From Azospirillum sp. 51_20 (GTDB lineage Bacteria > Pseudomonadota > Alphaproteobacteria > RF32 > CAG-239): DNA of 64,000 nt. The stretch is from the NCBI GenBank assembly GCA_001917175.1, contig MNTV01000022.1:5527-69526 (forward strand), in the 5' to 3' direction. The position numbers and the translations under genes were made by a program. Each line of letters starts with the position of its first letter. The first letter of the stretch is position 1. The notes beneath the pieces were generated by a model that was not told the origin of the DNA, made no database searches, and was given only the letters and a program-made list of their open reading frames with translations. This document shows, in pieces, positions 51,613-62,281 of the stretch.

Positions 51613-52371
51613 TTACTTTTCTTTCACAAATTCGGCGTAGCCTTTTTCTTCCAGCTCCAGCGCCAGATTTTTGTCGCCGGATTTGACGATGTGCCCGTCG
51701 GCAAACACGTGAACGAAATCGGGCACAATGTAGTTGAGCAGCCGCTGGTAATGGGTGATGACGAGCAGCGAACGGCGGCCGTCGCGAAGAGCGTTGACCC
51801 CTTCGGCCACCACTTTCAGGGCGTCAATATCAAGCCCCGAATCGGCTTCGTCCAAAATCGCCAGCTGCGGCTTTAAGACCGCCATCTGCAAAGTTTCCAG
51901 CCGTTTTTTCTCGCCGCCGGAAAAGCCGACGTTGACCGGACGCTTGAGCATCTCGGCATCAATGCCCAGTTTGCGCCCTTCTTCGCGTACCATCTTGACA
52001 AATTCCATGGTGTCAAGCTCCGGCTGGTTATGATATTTGCGCACGGCGTTGACGGCATGTTTCAGAAAGCTGGTGACCGGCACGCCGGGAATTTCGACCG
52101 GATACTGCATGATCAGGAAAACGCCTTCGCGGGCACGGTCTTCGGCCGGCATCGCCAAAAGGTCGCGGCCGCGGAATTTGACCGTGCCGGAAGTAACCTC
52201 ATATCCGGGTTTGCCGCTCAAAAGATAGGACAACGTCGACTTACCGGCACCGTTCGGCCCCATAATCGCGTGGACTTCGCCCTCGTTGATCGTCAGGTTG
52301 AAGCCCTTGATGATTTCCCTGCCGGCCACGCGGGCGTGCAGATCCTCGATTTCCAGTAAAGGTGTGCTCAT
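51613..52371 (-). CDS. sufC: SufC Fe-S assembly ATPase
   Basis: 252 residues from ATG at 52371 (MSTPLLEIEDLHA). Walker A GPNGAGKST, signature VGFSGGEKKRLE, Walker B LAILDEADSGLD and H-loop VITHYQ. ABC-type ATPase that powers SufBC2D. The frame upstream to 52407 is not conserved. It ends 1 nt before the sufD start. Confidence 0.97.
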   Translation of the reverse strand: MSTPLLEIEDLHARVAGREIIKGFNLTINEGEVHAIMGPNGAGKSTLSYLLSGKPGYEVTSGTVKFRGRDLLAMPAEDRAREGVFLIMQYPVEIPGVPVTSFLKHAVNAVRKYHNQPELDTMEFVKMVREEGRKLGIDAEMLKRPVNVGFSGGEKKRLETLQMAVLKPQLAILDEADSGLDIDALKVVAEGVNALRDGRRSLLVITHYQRLLNYIVPDFVHVFADGHIVKSGDKNLALELEEKGYAEFVKEK

Positions 52372-52373
52372 TT

Positions 52374-52673
52374 TTATCTTTCTTCCTTTTTCGCTTTTTC
52401 TTCCCACTCGTCCAGGCGCTGTTCAATCATTTTCAGCTTGCCGCTTTTGTAGTCGGCCACCTGACGCTCGATGCCGTAGCAGCATTTCAGCTGGCCGAGC
52501 ATGATTTCAACGTCCGCCGCTTCTTCGATCAGTTCGTTCAGGTTGTCTTTGCCGCGGGCAACGTTTTTCAGAATTTCCTTGGTCAGTTCCGACATTTCCT
52601 CAATCGCCTGCAGCATTTGCGGCTGTTTGCCCCAGACCCGCAAGGCCCGTTCGTACAAATCCTTTTCCGTCAT
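52374..52673 (-). CDS. MazG-like nucleotide pyrophosphohydrolase domain protein
   Basis: 99 residues from ATG at 52673. The helical pattern AIEEMSELTKEILK and ELIEEAADVEIML carries the ExxE..ExxD metal-binding motif of the all-alpha NTP pyrophosphatase (MazG-like) superfamily. It probably removes pyrophosphate from (d)NTPs. It sits between the fusion protein and sufC in the suf operon; its last base is 3 nt before the sufC start. Confidence 0.85.
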   Translation of the reverse strand: MTEKDLYERALRVWGKQPQMLQAIEEMSELTKEILKNVARGKDNLNELIEEAADVEIMLGQLKCCYGIERQVADYKSGKLKMIEQRLDEWEEKAKKEER

Positions 52674-52684
52674 TTTCCCCATCC

Positions 52685-53691
52685 TCAACAAAAAACTTCT
52701 TCGTCATATTCCCGGTTTACCGCCCGTTTGAAAAACAGCAGGTCTTCTTCCGAAAGCGGCGCAAAGTGATTGCCGTCAACGCCGACGTCAAGGCCGAAAC
52801 GCTTGCATTTCTGCCGGCCGTGAATGTGGCCGAAAGCATTGAACATTTCCCGGTCGGCAGCCGAAGGCTTGTGCGACAGATGCAGTTGTTCGCCGTCCGC
52901 GGTTCGGATCACCCGGCTCAGATCAACCGAAGCAAAAGTCCGCTCCAGTTCCTGCCGGTATGCCGGATCCCGCCTGATTGCGTCGACCTCGTAATTGCCG
53001 AGAACCAGCCGGATGCTGCCGTTTAAATGGGCGGCAAACGCCAAGTCGCCGAAATCGCCCAGATGCCAGACGGTATCCTGCGGCCCGACCGTCCGGTTCC
53101 AGTTGGCGACCAGCGCCCAGTTCATTTCTTCGACCGAGGCAAACGGCCGGCGCGACAGCACCCGCGTCCGCTCCGAACCGAAATGAGTGTCGGAAGTGAA
53201 AAATACCCGGCCGGATACCTGCAGGCGCCGGCGCACTTCCACCAAAGTCTGCTCATAAGTGTCAAACACTGTGCACGGCGTGCCTTCGCAGCGTTTGCAG
53301 ACATAGCTTTTGCCGGCAAAGCCTTCCTCGATGCCGATAACCACGCTTTTACCCGGCCGCCGGTTGAAATCGGTGCGTCCCAGCCATTCGCCGAGTTCAA
53401 AACGGGTAGTCTGGGCATAGCTGCGGCCTTTGATTTCCGCCGCCGCCAGCGGCAGCCAGAACATAACGACGTCGGCGCGGGACAGATAAAAGCTTTCCCA
53501 GCCGACCTGGCTGTCATAATCGAAATTTTCGCTCTTTTCGCGGCGCGGATCGGCAACATAAACGTCCAGATCGGCCAAATCGGCGGCGGCGCGCGCCTGC
53601 CAGTTTTCCGCCCCCATGATCGGCCCGGCGAGAAAAACCAGCTTTTTGTCTTTCAAATCGGCAGGCGGCATGTCCGGTTTCAGCAGTATCA

Positions 53692-53692
<1 letters not shown>
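52685..53692 (-). CDS. Fusion of a nucleoside deoxyribosyltransferase-like domain and a metallophosphoesterase
   Basis: 335 residues in two parts. Residues 15-150: VFLAGPIMGAENW, RADVVMFWLP, RFELGEWLGR (E99), like nucleoside 2-deoxyribosyltransferases; a CKRCEGTPC knuckle follows (132-140). Residues 162-335: a calcineurin-like phosphoesterase with FTSDTHFG (D168, H170), HLGDFGD (D213), GNYE (usual GNHD/E has histidine), HLSHKP (H274) and GHIHG. It starts in the sufB stop codon. Could act on damaged or modified nucleotides; that is a guess. Confidence 0.8.
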
Positions 53693-55143
<1,451 letters not shown>

Positions 55144-55212
55144 TTTTCTCTGTTTCTCCTGTCGGCGCGGCAATCCGCGCCCGCTTCTTTTTTCCTCGGT
55201 CAATCTGCCGCC

Positions 55213-55241
55213 AATGTACTTTTTTTTGCCTCAAATTGCAA
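55213..55241 (-). promoter_or_regulatory. Promoter of the suf operon
   Basis: On the - strand: TTGCAA (55236-55241), 17-nt spacer, TACATT (55213-55218), about 70 nt before sufB. Confidence 0.6.
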
Positions 55242-55276
55242 GTTCTTATTTGAGAGTAAAGGAAAAATTAAACATC

Positions 55277-55306
55277 TTGCCGCTACAATAAACACAGTTT
55301 TAAAAT
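55277..55306 (+). promoter_or_regulatory. Promoter of nlpD
   Basis: TTGCCG (55277-55282), 18-nt spacer, TAAAAT (55301-55306). Confidence 0.55.
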
Positions 55307-55328
55307 ACGCTAAAGAGGTGAAACGAAA

Positions 55329-56183
55329 TTGCGGACGGCTCTGATAGGAATACTGCTGCTCTGGCTGACCGGATGCGCCTCTCTGTTCGGCACGCCGGAG
55401 ACGGTCACCGTCGAGAAAGGCGACACCCTTTACAGCATTTCCAAACGCTATGACATGCCGCTGCGCGACCTGATCGACGCCAACGGTCTCAAGCCGCCTT
55501 ACACGCTTAAGGTCGGACAGGTTTTGCGGCTGCCGGCAAGCACCTATCACATCGTTTCCCGCGGCGACACCCTTTACAGCATCTCCCGCCAATACAACGT
55601 CAACATCGCCGACCTGAAACGGATCAACGGCCTTTCCTACCCCTACACGCTGGCGGTGGGGCAGAAAGTGATGCTGGCGGGCAGCGCGCGCGGCTCTTCC
55701 GCCACCGCTGCCAATAAAACCCCGAAACGCATGTACACGGTGCGTTCCGCCCCGCGCAAAGCGGCTTCCCGTCCGGCGCGCAGTTCATACACGGTCGCCA
55801 AAAACCGCAAGAGCAAATTCTCGTGGCCGGTACGGGGCGCCATCGTGTCCAAATTCGGCACCATCGGCAAAGGCCGCGCCAACGACGGCATCAACATCAA
55901 AGCCGCCCGCGGCACCGCCGTCAAAGCCGCGGACGCCGGCACCGTCGCCTATGCCGGCAACGAACTGAAAGGCTTCGGCAACCTGATTTTGGTGCGCCAT
56001 AACGACGGCTGGATCACCGCCTATGCCCACAACGACCGTCTGCTGGTCAAAAAAGGCCAGAAGGTGCGCCGTGGCGAAAAGATCGCCACCGTCGGCGCCA
56101 CCGGCGGCGTCAACTCGCCGCAGCTGCATTTTGAAATCCGCGCCGGCAAAAAAGCCGTCAATCCGGTCGCTTACCTGCCGTAA
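55329..56183 (+). CDS. nlpD: NlpD-like LysM/M23 lipoprotein
   Basis: 284 residues from TTG at 55329; AGAGGTG 9 nt upstream fixes this start and no ATG is available nearby. Lipobox LTGC, two LysM domains (about 27-70 and 73-116, each with KGDTLYSIS or RGDTLYSIS), a basic linker and an M23 domain (about 160-284). The metal HxxxD of active M23 enzymes reads NDGINI, so it is likely a catalytically dead activator, as in E. coli NlpD, which switches on amidase AmiC at the septum. YAHND and LHFEIR are kept. Confidence 0.9.
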   Translation: MRTALIGILLLWLTGCASLFGTPETVTVEKGDTLYSISKRYDMPLRDLIDANGLKPPYTLKVGQVLRLPASTYHIVSRGDTLYSISRQYNVNIADLKRINGLSYPYTLAVGQKVMLAGSARGSSATAANKTPKRMYTVRSAPRKAASRPARSSYTVAKNRKSKFSWPVRGAIVSKFGTIGKGRANDGINIKAARGTAVKAADAGTVAYAGNELKGFGNLILVRHNDGWITAYAHNDRLLVKKGQKVRRGEKIATVGATGGVNSPQLHFEIRAGKKAVNPVAYLP

Positions 56184-56207
56184 AAAAAAGAAAAATTTGT
56201 TGACGAT

Positions 56208-56236
56208 TTGACTTTTTATTATTGTTATCCTTAGAT
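56208..56236 (+). promoter_or_regulatory. Promoter of yajC-secD-secF
   Basis: TTGACT (56208-56213), 17-nt spacer, TTAGAT (56231-56236). Confidence 0.55.
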
Positions 56237-56282
56237 AATAGTGTATATTCGTGTCCAGTTAATTTAACGCAAGGAGAAAAAA

Positions 56283-56657
56283 ATGTTCGTAAATGATGCT
56301 TTGGCTCAGACCGCCGCCGCGGCGGCCCCGCAGGCATCGGTCGCCAGCACGCTGATTCAGCTGGCGCTGATTTTCATTGTCTTCTACTTCATACTCATTC
56401 GTCCCCAGCAGAAAAAGATTTCCCAGCATCAGGCAATGCTTGAGGCAATCAAGAAAGGGGACAAAATCATTACCGGCGGCGGCATCTACGGCACCGTAAC
56501 CAAAGCCGACGGCATTAAGCTGGAAGTGAAAATCGCCGAAGGACTGACGGTCACCGTTAACCGCGCCACCGTCCGCGACGTCGTCAACGACGAAGGGGAA
56601 AACGCGGCCCCCGCCCCGAAGGCCAAGAAACAGTCCAAAGCCGTAGAAAAAAAATAA
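56283..56657 (+). CDS. yajC: YajC, Sec translocon accessory subunit
   Basis: 124 residues. One membrane helix (about 24-41, IQLALIFIVFYFILIRP) with the YajC signature FILIRPQQKK, GDKIITGGGIYGTV, then a Lys-rich tail. Part of the SecDF-YajC complex. AAGGAG precedes the start. Confidence 0.95.
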   Translation: MFVNDALAQTAAAAAPQASVASTLIQLALIFIVFYFILIRPQQKKISQHQAMLEAIKKGDKIITGGGIYGTVTKADGIKLEVKIAEGLTVTVNRATVRDVVNDEGENAAPAPKAKKQSKAVEKK

Positions 56658-56669
56658 GAGGAACGCTTA

Positions 56670-58214
56670 ATGTACAAACTATCCAAAACCAGAATTTACA
56701 TTATTCTTGCCATCTGTCTGGCGGGAATATTCTTTGCCGTACCGAACGTTATCGGCGACAAAACCAAACTGCCCAAATGGTGGCGGCCGGTCAATCTCGG
56801 CCTTGACCTGCAGGGCGGTTCCAACCTGCTCCTGCAAGTCAAAGTCGACGACGTGATCAGAGAAAGAATGGGACAGGTCGAAGACGATGCCCGCCAGGTT
56901 CTGCGCGAAAACAAAATCCGCTACCAGAACCTGAAGGCCGGCGCCGACAACGTCAAAGTCAAAATCGACAACCTGAACGCCCGCAACAAGGCAATTTCCG
57001 CCTTCCGCAAAATGAACGGCGACCTGAACGTGCAGGAAACAAACGACGGCGTAATCGAAATCCGCTACAAAGAACAGGCCTTAAACGAGCTGAAACTGAA
57101 AGCGGTCGACCAGTCGATTGAAATCGTCCGCCGCCGCATTGACGAAACCGGCACCAACGAACCTTCGATCCAGAGTCAGGGCGTTGACCGCATCGCCGTA
57201 CAGCTGCCGGGCGAACAGAATCCGGAGCGGATCAAGGCTCTGCTCGGCAAAACCGCCAAGCTGTCGTTTCACCTGGTAGACAGCCGCACCACCGCCGCCG
57301 ACGCGCGCCGCGGCAAACTGAGCAACTCTTCCCGGCTGATCAACAGCGCCGAGGGCGAAACTCTGGTCATCGGCCGCAAACCGGTGGTTACCGGCGAACA
57401 TCTGGTTGACGCCCGCGCCGCTTTTGACGGCGGCATGCCGGTCGTCAGTTTCAAGTTTGACAGTTCCGGCGGCAAAAAGTTCGGCGAAGCGACCCAGAAC
57501 CATGTCGGCGAAAGACTGGCCATCGTCCTGGACAACGAAGTGATTTCCGCCCCGAACATTCAGACCGCCATCCTCGGCGGATCGGGACAGATCAGCGGCA
57601 ACTTTACGCTGGAATCGGCTCAGGAACTGGCTTTGCTGCTGCGTTCCGGCGCCCTGCCCGCACCGCTTGAAGTGCTGGAAGAAAGAACCGTCGGCGCCGG
57701 GCTCGGCTCTGATTCGATCAGTGAGGGCATTACCGCTTCGGTCATCGGCCTGATCGCGGTCGTCCTCTTCATGATTGCCGCATACGGACTGTTCGGCATA
57801 TTCACCACCGTCACCGTGTTCTTAAACCTGTTCCTGATGCTCGGCATTCTGAGCGTCATCGGCGCCACCCTGACGCTGCCCGGAATCGCCGGCATTATCC
57901 TGACCATCGGCATGGCGGTAGACGCCAACGTGCTGATCTTTGAGAGAATGCGCGAAGAAGTCAAAAACGGGCGTTCGACCCGCGACGCCGCGGAAGCCGG
58001 ATTTACGGAAGCCTGGGCCACGATCGTCGACTCCAACCTGACGACGCTCGTCGCCGCGTTCGTTCTGCTTTACTTCGGCACCGGACCGGTCAGAGGCTTC
58101 GCCGTCACGCTGGCAATCGGTATTGCGACCTCCATGTTTACTTCGGTTACCGTCACCCGTCTGATCATCACCGGATGGCTGCAAAAATACAAGCCGACCA
58201 AACTGCCGATTTAA
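56670..58214 (+). CDS. secD: SecD, protein translocation subunit
   Basis: 514 residues. One early membrane helix, the P1 periplasmic domain beginning WWRPVNLGLDLQGGSNLLL, and five C-terminal helices with AGIILTIGMAVDANVLIFERMREE and DSNLTTLVAAFVLLYFGTGPVRGFA. Uses the proton gradient to pull proteins into the periplasm. Separate from SecF, 27 nt apart. Confidence 0.97.
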   Translation: MYKLSKTRIYIILAICLAGIFFAVPNVIGDKTKLPKWWRPVNLGLDLQGGSNLLLQVKVDDVIRERMGQVEDDARQVLRENKIRYQNLKAGADNVKVKIDNLNARNKAISAFRKMNGDLNVQETNDGVIEIRYKEQALNELKLKAVDQSIEIVRRRIDETGTNEPSIQSQGVDRIAVQLPGEQNPERIKALLGKTAKLSFHLVDSRTTAADARRGKLSNSSRLINSAEGETLVIGRKPVVTGEHLVDARAAFDGGMPVVSFKFDSSGGKKFGEATQNHVGERLAIVLDNEVISAPNIQTAILGGSGQISGNFTLESAQELALLLRSGALPAPLEVLEERTVGAGLGSDSISEGITASVIGLIAVVLFMIAAYGLFGIFTTVTVFLNLFLMLGILSVIGATLTLPGIAGIILTIGMAVDANVLIFERMREEVKNGRSTRDAAEAGFTEAWATIVDSNLTTLVAAFVLLYFGTGPVRGFAVTLAIGIATSMFTSVTVTRLIITGWLQKYKPTKLPI

Positions 58215-58241
58215 CTGAAAAAGATAAAGGATAACAAAGAA

Positions 58242-59180
58242 ATGAGAATTTTTAGCTGGGTAACCAAAGATACAAACATCGACTTCATGAAATTCCGCAA
58301 AGCCGGATACGCGTTGTCGATCGCGCTGGTGGTCTTATCCGTCGCCTGTATCGTTTTCAAGGGCTTCAACTACGGCATCGACTTTTCGGGCGGCATTCTG
58401 ATTGAACTGAAAAGCCAGGAAAAGATCAACATGGAAGAGGTGCGCAAACAGCTCTCCGGCGTTGAGCTTGACGACGTCAACCTGCAATCGATCGGCGAAA
58501 GCGGCAGCGAGATGATGATCCGCGCACAGACCAAGTCTCAGGACGAAAAAGAACAGATGAAGGCCGTCAACTCGATCAAACAGATCCTCGGCGACAAGTA
58601 CGAATACCGCCGGGTTGAACTGGTCGGCCCGCAAGTCGGCGGCGAACTGAAAAAAGCAGGCATTATCGCTTCCGTCATTGCCGTTCTGGCCATTACGCTC
58701 TACATCTGGTTCCGCTTCGAGTGGCAGTTTGCTCTGGGCGCCATGGTCGGTTTGGTTCATGACCTGCTGGTTACCGTCGGTTTCCTGTCACTGTTTGACT
58801 TTGACATCAGCCTGACGACGGTCGCCGCGGTGCTGACGCTGGCCGGCTATTCGGTCAACGACAAGGTCGTCAATTACGACCGCATCCGCGAAAACCTGCG
58901 CAAATATAAGAAAATGCCGCAATATGAACTGTTAAACAAGAGCATCAACGACATTTTCTCGCGCACGATTTTAACCGGTCTGACGACGCTTCTGGCCTCG
59001 ATCGCCCTGTTTATCTTCGGCGGCGACACGCTGCGCAGCTTCTCGTTCACGATCGTTCTCGGAGTCATTGTCGGAACTTATTCTTCGATTTACGTTTCCG
59101 GAACTTTCCTGAACCTGTTTAACCTGCGTGCCAACCAGAACGCCGACAAGGCGGTCAACCCGTTCGGCAACGTCGAATAG
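58242..59180 (+). CDS. secF: SecF, protein translocation subunit
   Basis: 312 residues. GINFVLG-type motif GFNYGIDFSGGILIEL, then six membrane helices and LTLAGYSVNDKVVNYDRIREN, SRTILTGLTTLLASIALFIFGG (split). Partner of SecD. Ends at a strong terminator. Confidence 0.97.
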   Translation: MRIFSWVTKDTNIDFMKFRKAGYALSIALVVLSVACIVFKGFNYGIDFSGGILIELKSQEKINMEEVRKQLSGVELDDVNLQSIGESGSEMMIRAQTKSQDEKEQMKAVNSIKQILGDKYEYRRVELVGPQVGGELKKAGIIASVIAVLAITLYIWFRFEWQFALGAMVGLVHDLLVTVGFLSLFDFDISLTTVAAVLTLAGYSVNDKVVNYDRIRENLRKYKKMPQYELLNKSINDIFSRTILTGLTTLLASIALFIFGGDTLRSFSFTIVLGVIVGTYSSIYVSGTFLNLFNLRANQNADKAVNPFGNVE

Positions 59181-59198
59181 GAAAGAATCTCCGATAAC

Positions 59199-59226
59199 GG
59201 CCCGCCCGCAAGGCGGGCCTTTTTTT
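59199..59226 (+). terminator. Terminator of yajC-secDF
   Basis: GGCCCGCC (59199-59206) with GGCGGGCC (59212-59219), then T7. Confidence 0.95.
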
Positions 59227-59321
59227 GCCCGAATCGGCCTTTGCCGGTTGTTTTTTCGGGCATCGCGGCCATATTAAAACAAACAACGGAAGGCCTCTGC
59301 CCCGGCCAAAAGCAAAAATTA

Positions 59322-59350
59322 TTGCATTAAGGAGATTTTTATGCTATAAA
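59322..59350 (+). promoter_or_regulatory. Promoter of the 59384 gene
   Basis: TTGCAT (59322-59327), 17-nt spacer, TATAAA (59345-59350). Confidence 0.7.
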
Positions 59351-59383
59351 GGTCGTCGAATTGTAACTTTGGATGTTGGTGTT

Positions 59384-59740
59384 ATGATAATAGACAGTAG
59401 TAATACTAGGCAAAGAAACATTCTGACTAACAAGTGTTTTTATCAGACAACGGCTCAAATTATGCATGACTTTGAGCAAAAAGGCTATGCCAATTCCGCC
59501 GACGAAACCTTAAAAGTGATCAACGCCTATCATTCCCTGATCAAGAAAAAAGTCAAAAACAACTTCAACGCCGATTATAATGCGGCTTTCCAAAAAATCG
59601 ACGACGCCATCAAAATGCTGGCCAACAAGGTTTATTACGAATATGACCGCCGGAGCTACGACGAGGCTTATCGTTCTTTTGAAGAATTTGACTACGTCAA
59701 CGCGATCATCGGCCGCCAGCGGATCAAAAAGTCAAGCTGA
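59384..59740 (+). CDS. Small helical protein of unknown function
   Basis: 118 residues from ATG at 59384 (MIIDSSNTRQRN), about 27 nt after the predicted start of transcription. Mostly helical, with charged stretches (SLIKKKVKNNFNADYNAAF, IDDAIKMLANKVYYEYDRRS). No signal peptide, membrane helix or known motif. Weak ribosome-binding site. The frame upstream to 59225 overlaps the terminator and is rejected. Confidence 0.65.
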   Translation: MIIDSSNTRQRNILTNKCFYQTTAQIMHDFEQKGYANSADETLKVINAYHSLIKKKVKNNFNADYNAAFQKIDDAIKMLANKVYYEYDRRSYDEAYRSFEEFDYVNAIIGRQRIKKSS

Positions 59741-59765
59741 GTCCAAATTCAACCGCTTACGCATA

Positions 59766-59789
59766 CTCCCGCCCGACGGGAGTTTTTTT
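59766..59789 (+). terminator. Terminator of the 59384 gene
   Basis: CTCCCG (59766-59771) with CGGGAG (59777-59782), then T7. Confidence 0.93.
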
Positions 59790-59899
59790 CCGCCGCCGGA
59801 CACGCCTGAGGATAGTCGTCAGATGTTGTTTGCATCCGGCCGATTTTTGGATTAATAGTTAAAACATAAACGGTTTTAACTTATAACGGACAAACGATC

Positions 59900-60871
59900 A
59901 TGAAAGACATTTCCGTCATCGGCTGCGGCCGCTGGGGCACTTTCCTCGCCTGGTATGCCGCCAACCGCTGCCAAGACAAAATCCAAAACGTTTTGATGTA
60001 CGACCTCAAAACGTCGCCCAACTTCATTGAACTGCGTGACACGCGCAAAAACGAATATTTAGCCCTTTCGGACAATATGTATTTGTTTGACGCGCTCGAC
60101 AAAGTGCTCGTTAACGATACCGTCATCATTTCGATCGGCTGTCAGCATCTGCGTTCGCTGGCACGGGAACTGAACGGATATGACTTGAACGGCAAAACCT
60201 TTCTTCTGGCGATGAAAGGGCTGGAAGAGCCGTCGGCCAAAATCATGCATGACGTTTTTCGCGAGGAAGTGAAGCAAAACGTTCATGTCGCCGTTCTTTC
60301 CGGCCCCGGCCATGTGCAGGATTATATGAAAAACGTACCGTCGGCGGCGGTGATCGACAGTTTGGAAGAAGGGACGAAAGACTATCTGATCAAACTGCTG
60401 CAAAGCGATCTGATCCGCTTTTACTACGGTTCGGATCTGATCGGTAACCAGATCGGCGCGGCTTTGAAAAACGTGATCGGACTGGCGGCCGGCATTTTGG
60501 ACGGCTTGGAATGGTACGGTTTGAAAGGCGCGCTGATGGCCCGCGCACCGGTCGAAGTCGGCCGGCTGATCAGGCATTTCGGCGGCAACCCGATGTCCGC
60601 CTACGGACTGGCCCATCTGGGCGACTACGAGGCAACGCTGTTTTCCAAATACAGCCACAACCGCTCTTACGGCGAAGCTTTCGCCAAAGGCGAACGCTTT
60701 GCCAAGCTGGCGGAAGGCGTGCCGACCTTAAAAGCGGTCAAAATCATCGCCGACAAGGAAGGAATCGACATGCCGATCTGTCAGGCGCTGTATAAGGCAA
60801 TTTACGAAAATGCAGACATTGAACAAACCATTCGTTCAATGTTTGAACGTGATTTGAAACGCGAGTTTTAA
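59900..60871 (+). CDS. gpsA: Glycerol-3-phosphate dehydrogenase [NAD(P)+]
   Basis: 323 residues. N-terminal dinucleotide fold ISVIGCGRWGTFLA (4-17), MKGLE and SGPGHVQDY in mid-protein, catalytic lysine in ALKNVIGLAAGILDG, RAPVEVGRLIRHFGG and TLKAVKIIAD near the end. It reduces dihydroxyacetone phosphate to sn-glycerol 3-phosphate for phospholipids. Slightly divergent from textbook GpsA (SGPGHV instead of SGPSFA). Confidence 0.9.
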   Translation: MKDISVIGCGRWGTFLAWYAANRCQDKIQNVLMYDLKTSPNFIELRDTRKNEYLALSDNMYLFDALDKVLVNDTVIISIGCQHLRSLARELNGYDLNGKTFLLAMKGLEEPSAKIMHDVFREEVKQNVHVAVLSGPGHVQDYMKNVPSAAVIDSLEEGTKDYLIKLLQSDLIRFYYGSDLIGNQIGAALKNVIGLAAGILDGLEWYGLKGALMARAPVEVGRLIRHFGGNPMSAYGLAHLGDYEATLFSKYSHNRSYGEAFAKGERFAKLAEGVPTLKAVKIIADKEGIDMPICQALYKAIYENADIEQTIRSMFERDLKREF

Positions 60872-60891
60872 TTATTTGCCTTTTTCTGCAA

Positions 60892-60920
60892 TCCCGCCCC
60901 TGCCGGCGGGATTTCTTTTA
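60892..60920 (+). terminator. Terminator of gpsA
   Basis: ATCCCGCC (60892-60899) with GGCGGGAT (60906-60913), then TTCTTTT. Confidence 0.85.
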
Positions 60921-60940
60921 CCGTTTCCTCAGAAACGTAC

Positions 60941-60968
60941 TTGACAAAATTTTATTTTAGTCTAAAGT
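60941..60968 (+). promoter_or_regulatory. Promoter of the 61012 gene
   Basis: TTGACA (60941-60946), 16-nt spacer, TAAAGT (60963-60968). Confidence 0.65.
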
Positions 60969-61011
60969 AAAAGGTAGAAAAAAATTATTAACTAATTAAA
61001 AATAAAAAAAT

Positions 61012-61248
61012 ATGAAAGAGAATAAGAAAAATCAGCCCGTGTTCGGTACCGCAGTAAACACTGACAAAAAAGCAGGTCAGCAAGGTGCCGAAGTACTTCG
61101 TCAGTTTATGCTCGACAAGTATAAAAAAGATCCCGCCACCATGACGAAAGCCGAAAAAAAGGCCTTCAAGAAAATGGCGAAAGAACTTCTCGAAGCGAAA
61201 CAAATCGACAAAGAGGAGTACAACAAGATCTGTGAGGCTCTCAAGTAG
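61012..61248 (+). CDS. Small lysine-rich helical protein of unknown function
   Basis: 78 residues, about 25% lysine, likely cytosolic and helical (KAEKKAFKKMAKELLEAKQ). No ribosome-binding site is visible, but a good promoter and terminator frame it. I do not recognise the family. Confidence 0.6.
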   Translation: MKENKKNQPVFGTAVNTDKKAGQQGAEVLRQFMLDKYKKDPATMTKAEKKAFKKMAKELLEAKQIDKEEYNKICEALK

Positions 61249-61273
61249 TTAACTACGCTACTTTCTCTTTTGG

Positions 61274-61315
61274 AAAAAGCACCGACCCGAAACGGTTGAT
61301 GCTTTTTCTTTTTTT
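61274..61315. terminator. Bidirectional terminator
   Basis: AAAAAGCA (61274-61281) with TGCTTTTT (61300-61307), T-run on + side; shared with the HD-domain gene. Confidence 0.8.
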
Positions 61316-62171
61316 AAATGATTTTTTGCGCCAGAAAACTCCGTACCGTCCGGGCAATTTTTTCCTGTGCGCCGGTGTCGCGGTTATACTCCGCCAATAG
61401 TTCAAGCAGCATGTCAAAATAGCCGTGTTCCGCGCACAGACGGTAAGAAGCCTTGTAATTGAGGTCATAAATCCATGACAGGCAGCACAACAGCCGGTCG
61501 CAGTAAGACTTGACGGTGCCGGTCAAAATCACCTGCCCGGCTTCAAACTGCGCAACCGCCTCCGGCGACAGCGGCGCCCGGCGGACCTCTTCGCTCATGG
61601 TAACGAAAAACGGGTCTTTTCGCAGGTTATCCTCGTAACGCTGAATATAAAAATTGGCCAGCTTGTCGGCATCTCTCACCCAGAACAGAATCGCCAAAAG
61701 CTGGCGGCCGGTTTCCGGATCCGCAACATCCTGAAACTCGGGGTCGGCATAAAACTCCTCCATCATATGACCGTGATGTTTGAGGGCCGCCAAAATCCGA
61801 ACATCATTGTACCCCGGCTCATTTTTCATCATTTCATAGCTCAGCAAACCGTGATCGCAGCGTTTGGAAAACCAGGAACCATGGTCGGCAAAGGCGTTGT
61901 TCCGGTACATTTCGTAAACTTCCATAAACCGGCCGACATCATGAAAAAGCAACGCCTTTTCCCCGAGCGCGTGAAAAGCGGCGTCTTCTTTTTTCAATTG
62001 TTCGTCACGAGCGGCAATTTTCCGGCCGATCGTCAAAACCTGCACCGAGTGCCGGTATTTTTTGGCGGCAAACTGCCGGCAGAAGCCGCTGTCTTTAACC
62101 GCCGCATACAAAGGACGGAACTTTTCACGAAACAATTTCAAATCCGCATGATTTATATTTTCATGATTCAT
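61314..62171 (-). CDS. HD-domain phosphohydrolase-like protein
   Basis: 285 residues from ATG at 62171 (GGAG 8 nt upstream). HD-superfamily ligands: H41 (KKYRHSVQVL), H77-D78 (LLFHDVGRF), histidines in DHGSW and KHHGHMMEE, and D in WVRDADKLANFY. Likely a metal-dependent phosphohydrolase acting on a nucleotide; the substrate is unknown. Frame extension to 62285 lacks support. Confidence 0.82.
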   Translation of the reverse strand: MNHENINHADLKLFREKFRPLYAAVKDSGFCRQFAAKKYRHSVQVLTIGRKIAARDEQLKKEDAAFHALGEKALLFHDVGRFMEVYEMYRNNAFADHGSWFSKRCDHGLLSYEMMKNEPGYNDVRILAALKHHGHMMEEFYADPEFQDVADPETGRQLLAILFWVRDADKLANFYIQRYEDNLRKDPFFVTMSEEVRRAPLSPEAVAQFEAGQVILTGTVKSYCDRLLCCLSWIYDLNYKASYRLCAEHGYFDMLLELLAEYNRDTGAQEKIARTVRSFLAQKII

Positions 62172-62230
62172 ATTTTTTCTCCTGCCCGCAGCATAATTAA
62201 AAACTTTTAACAATCGCTGAACGCAGGCAC

Positions 62231-62262
62231 AAAAAAGATCGGGCAAAATCCCGATCCTTTTT
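62231..62262. terminator. Bidirectional terminator
   Basis: GATCGGG (62237-62243) with CCCGATC (62250-62256), A6 before and T5 after; ends the 62282-62800 gene on the - strand. Confidence 0.88.
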
Positions 62263-62281
62263 AAAACGCATGACCGCCGGT

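Noticed and set aside
59341..59349. Two-codon upstream frame ATG CTA TAA behind AAGGAG
   Set aside because: These bases are the spacer and -10 of a good promoter (59322-59350), so they are probably not transcribed.
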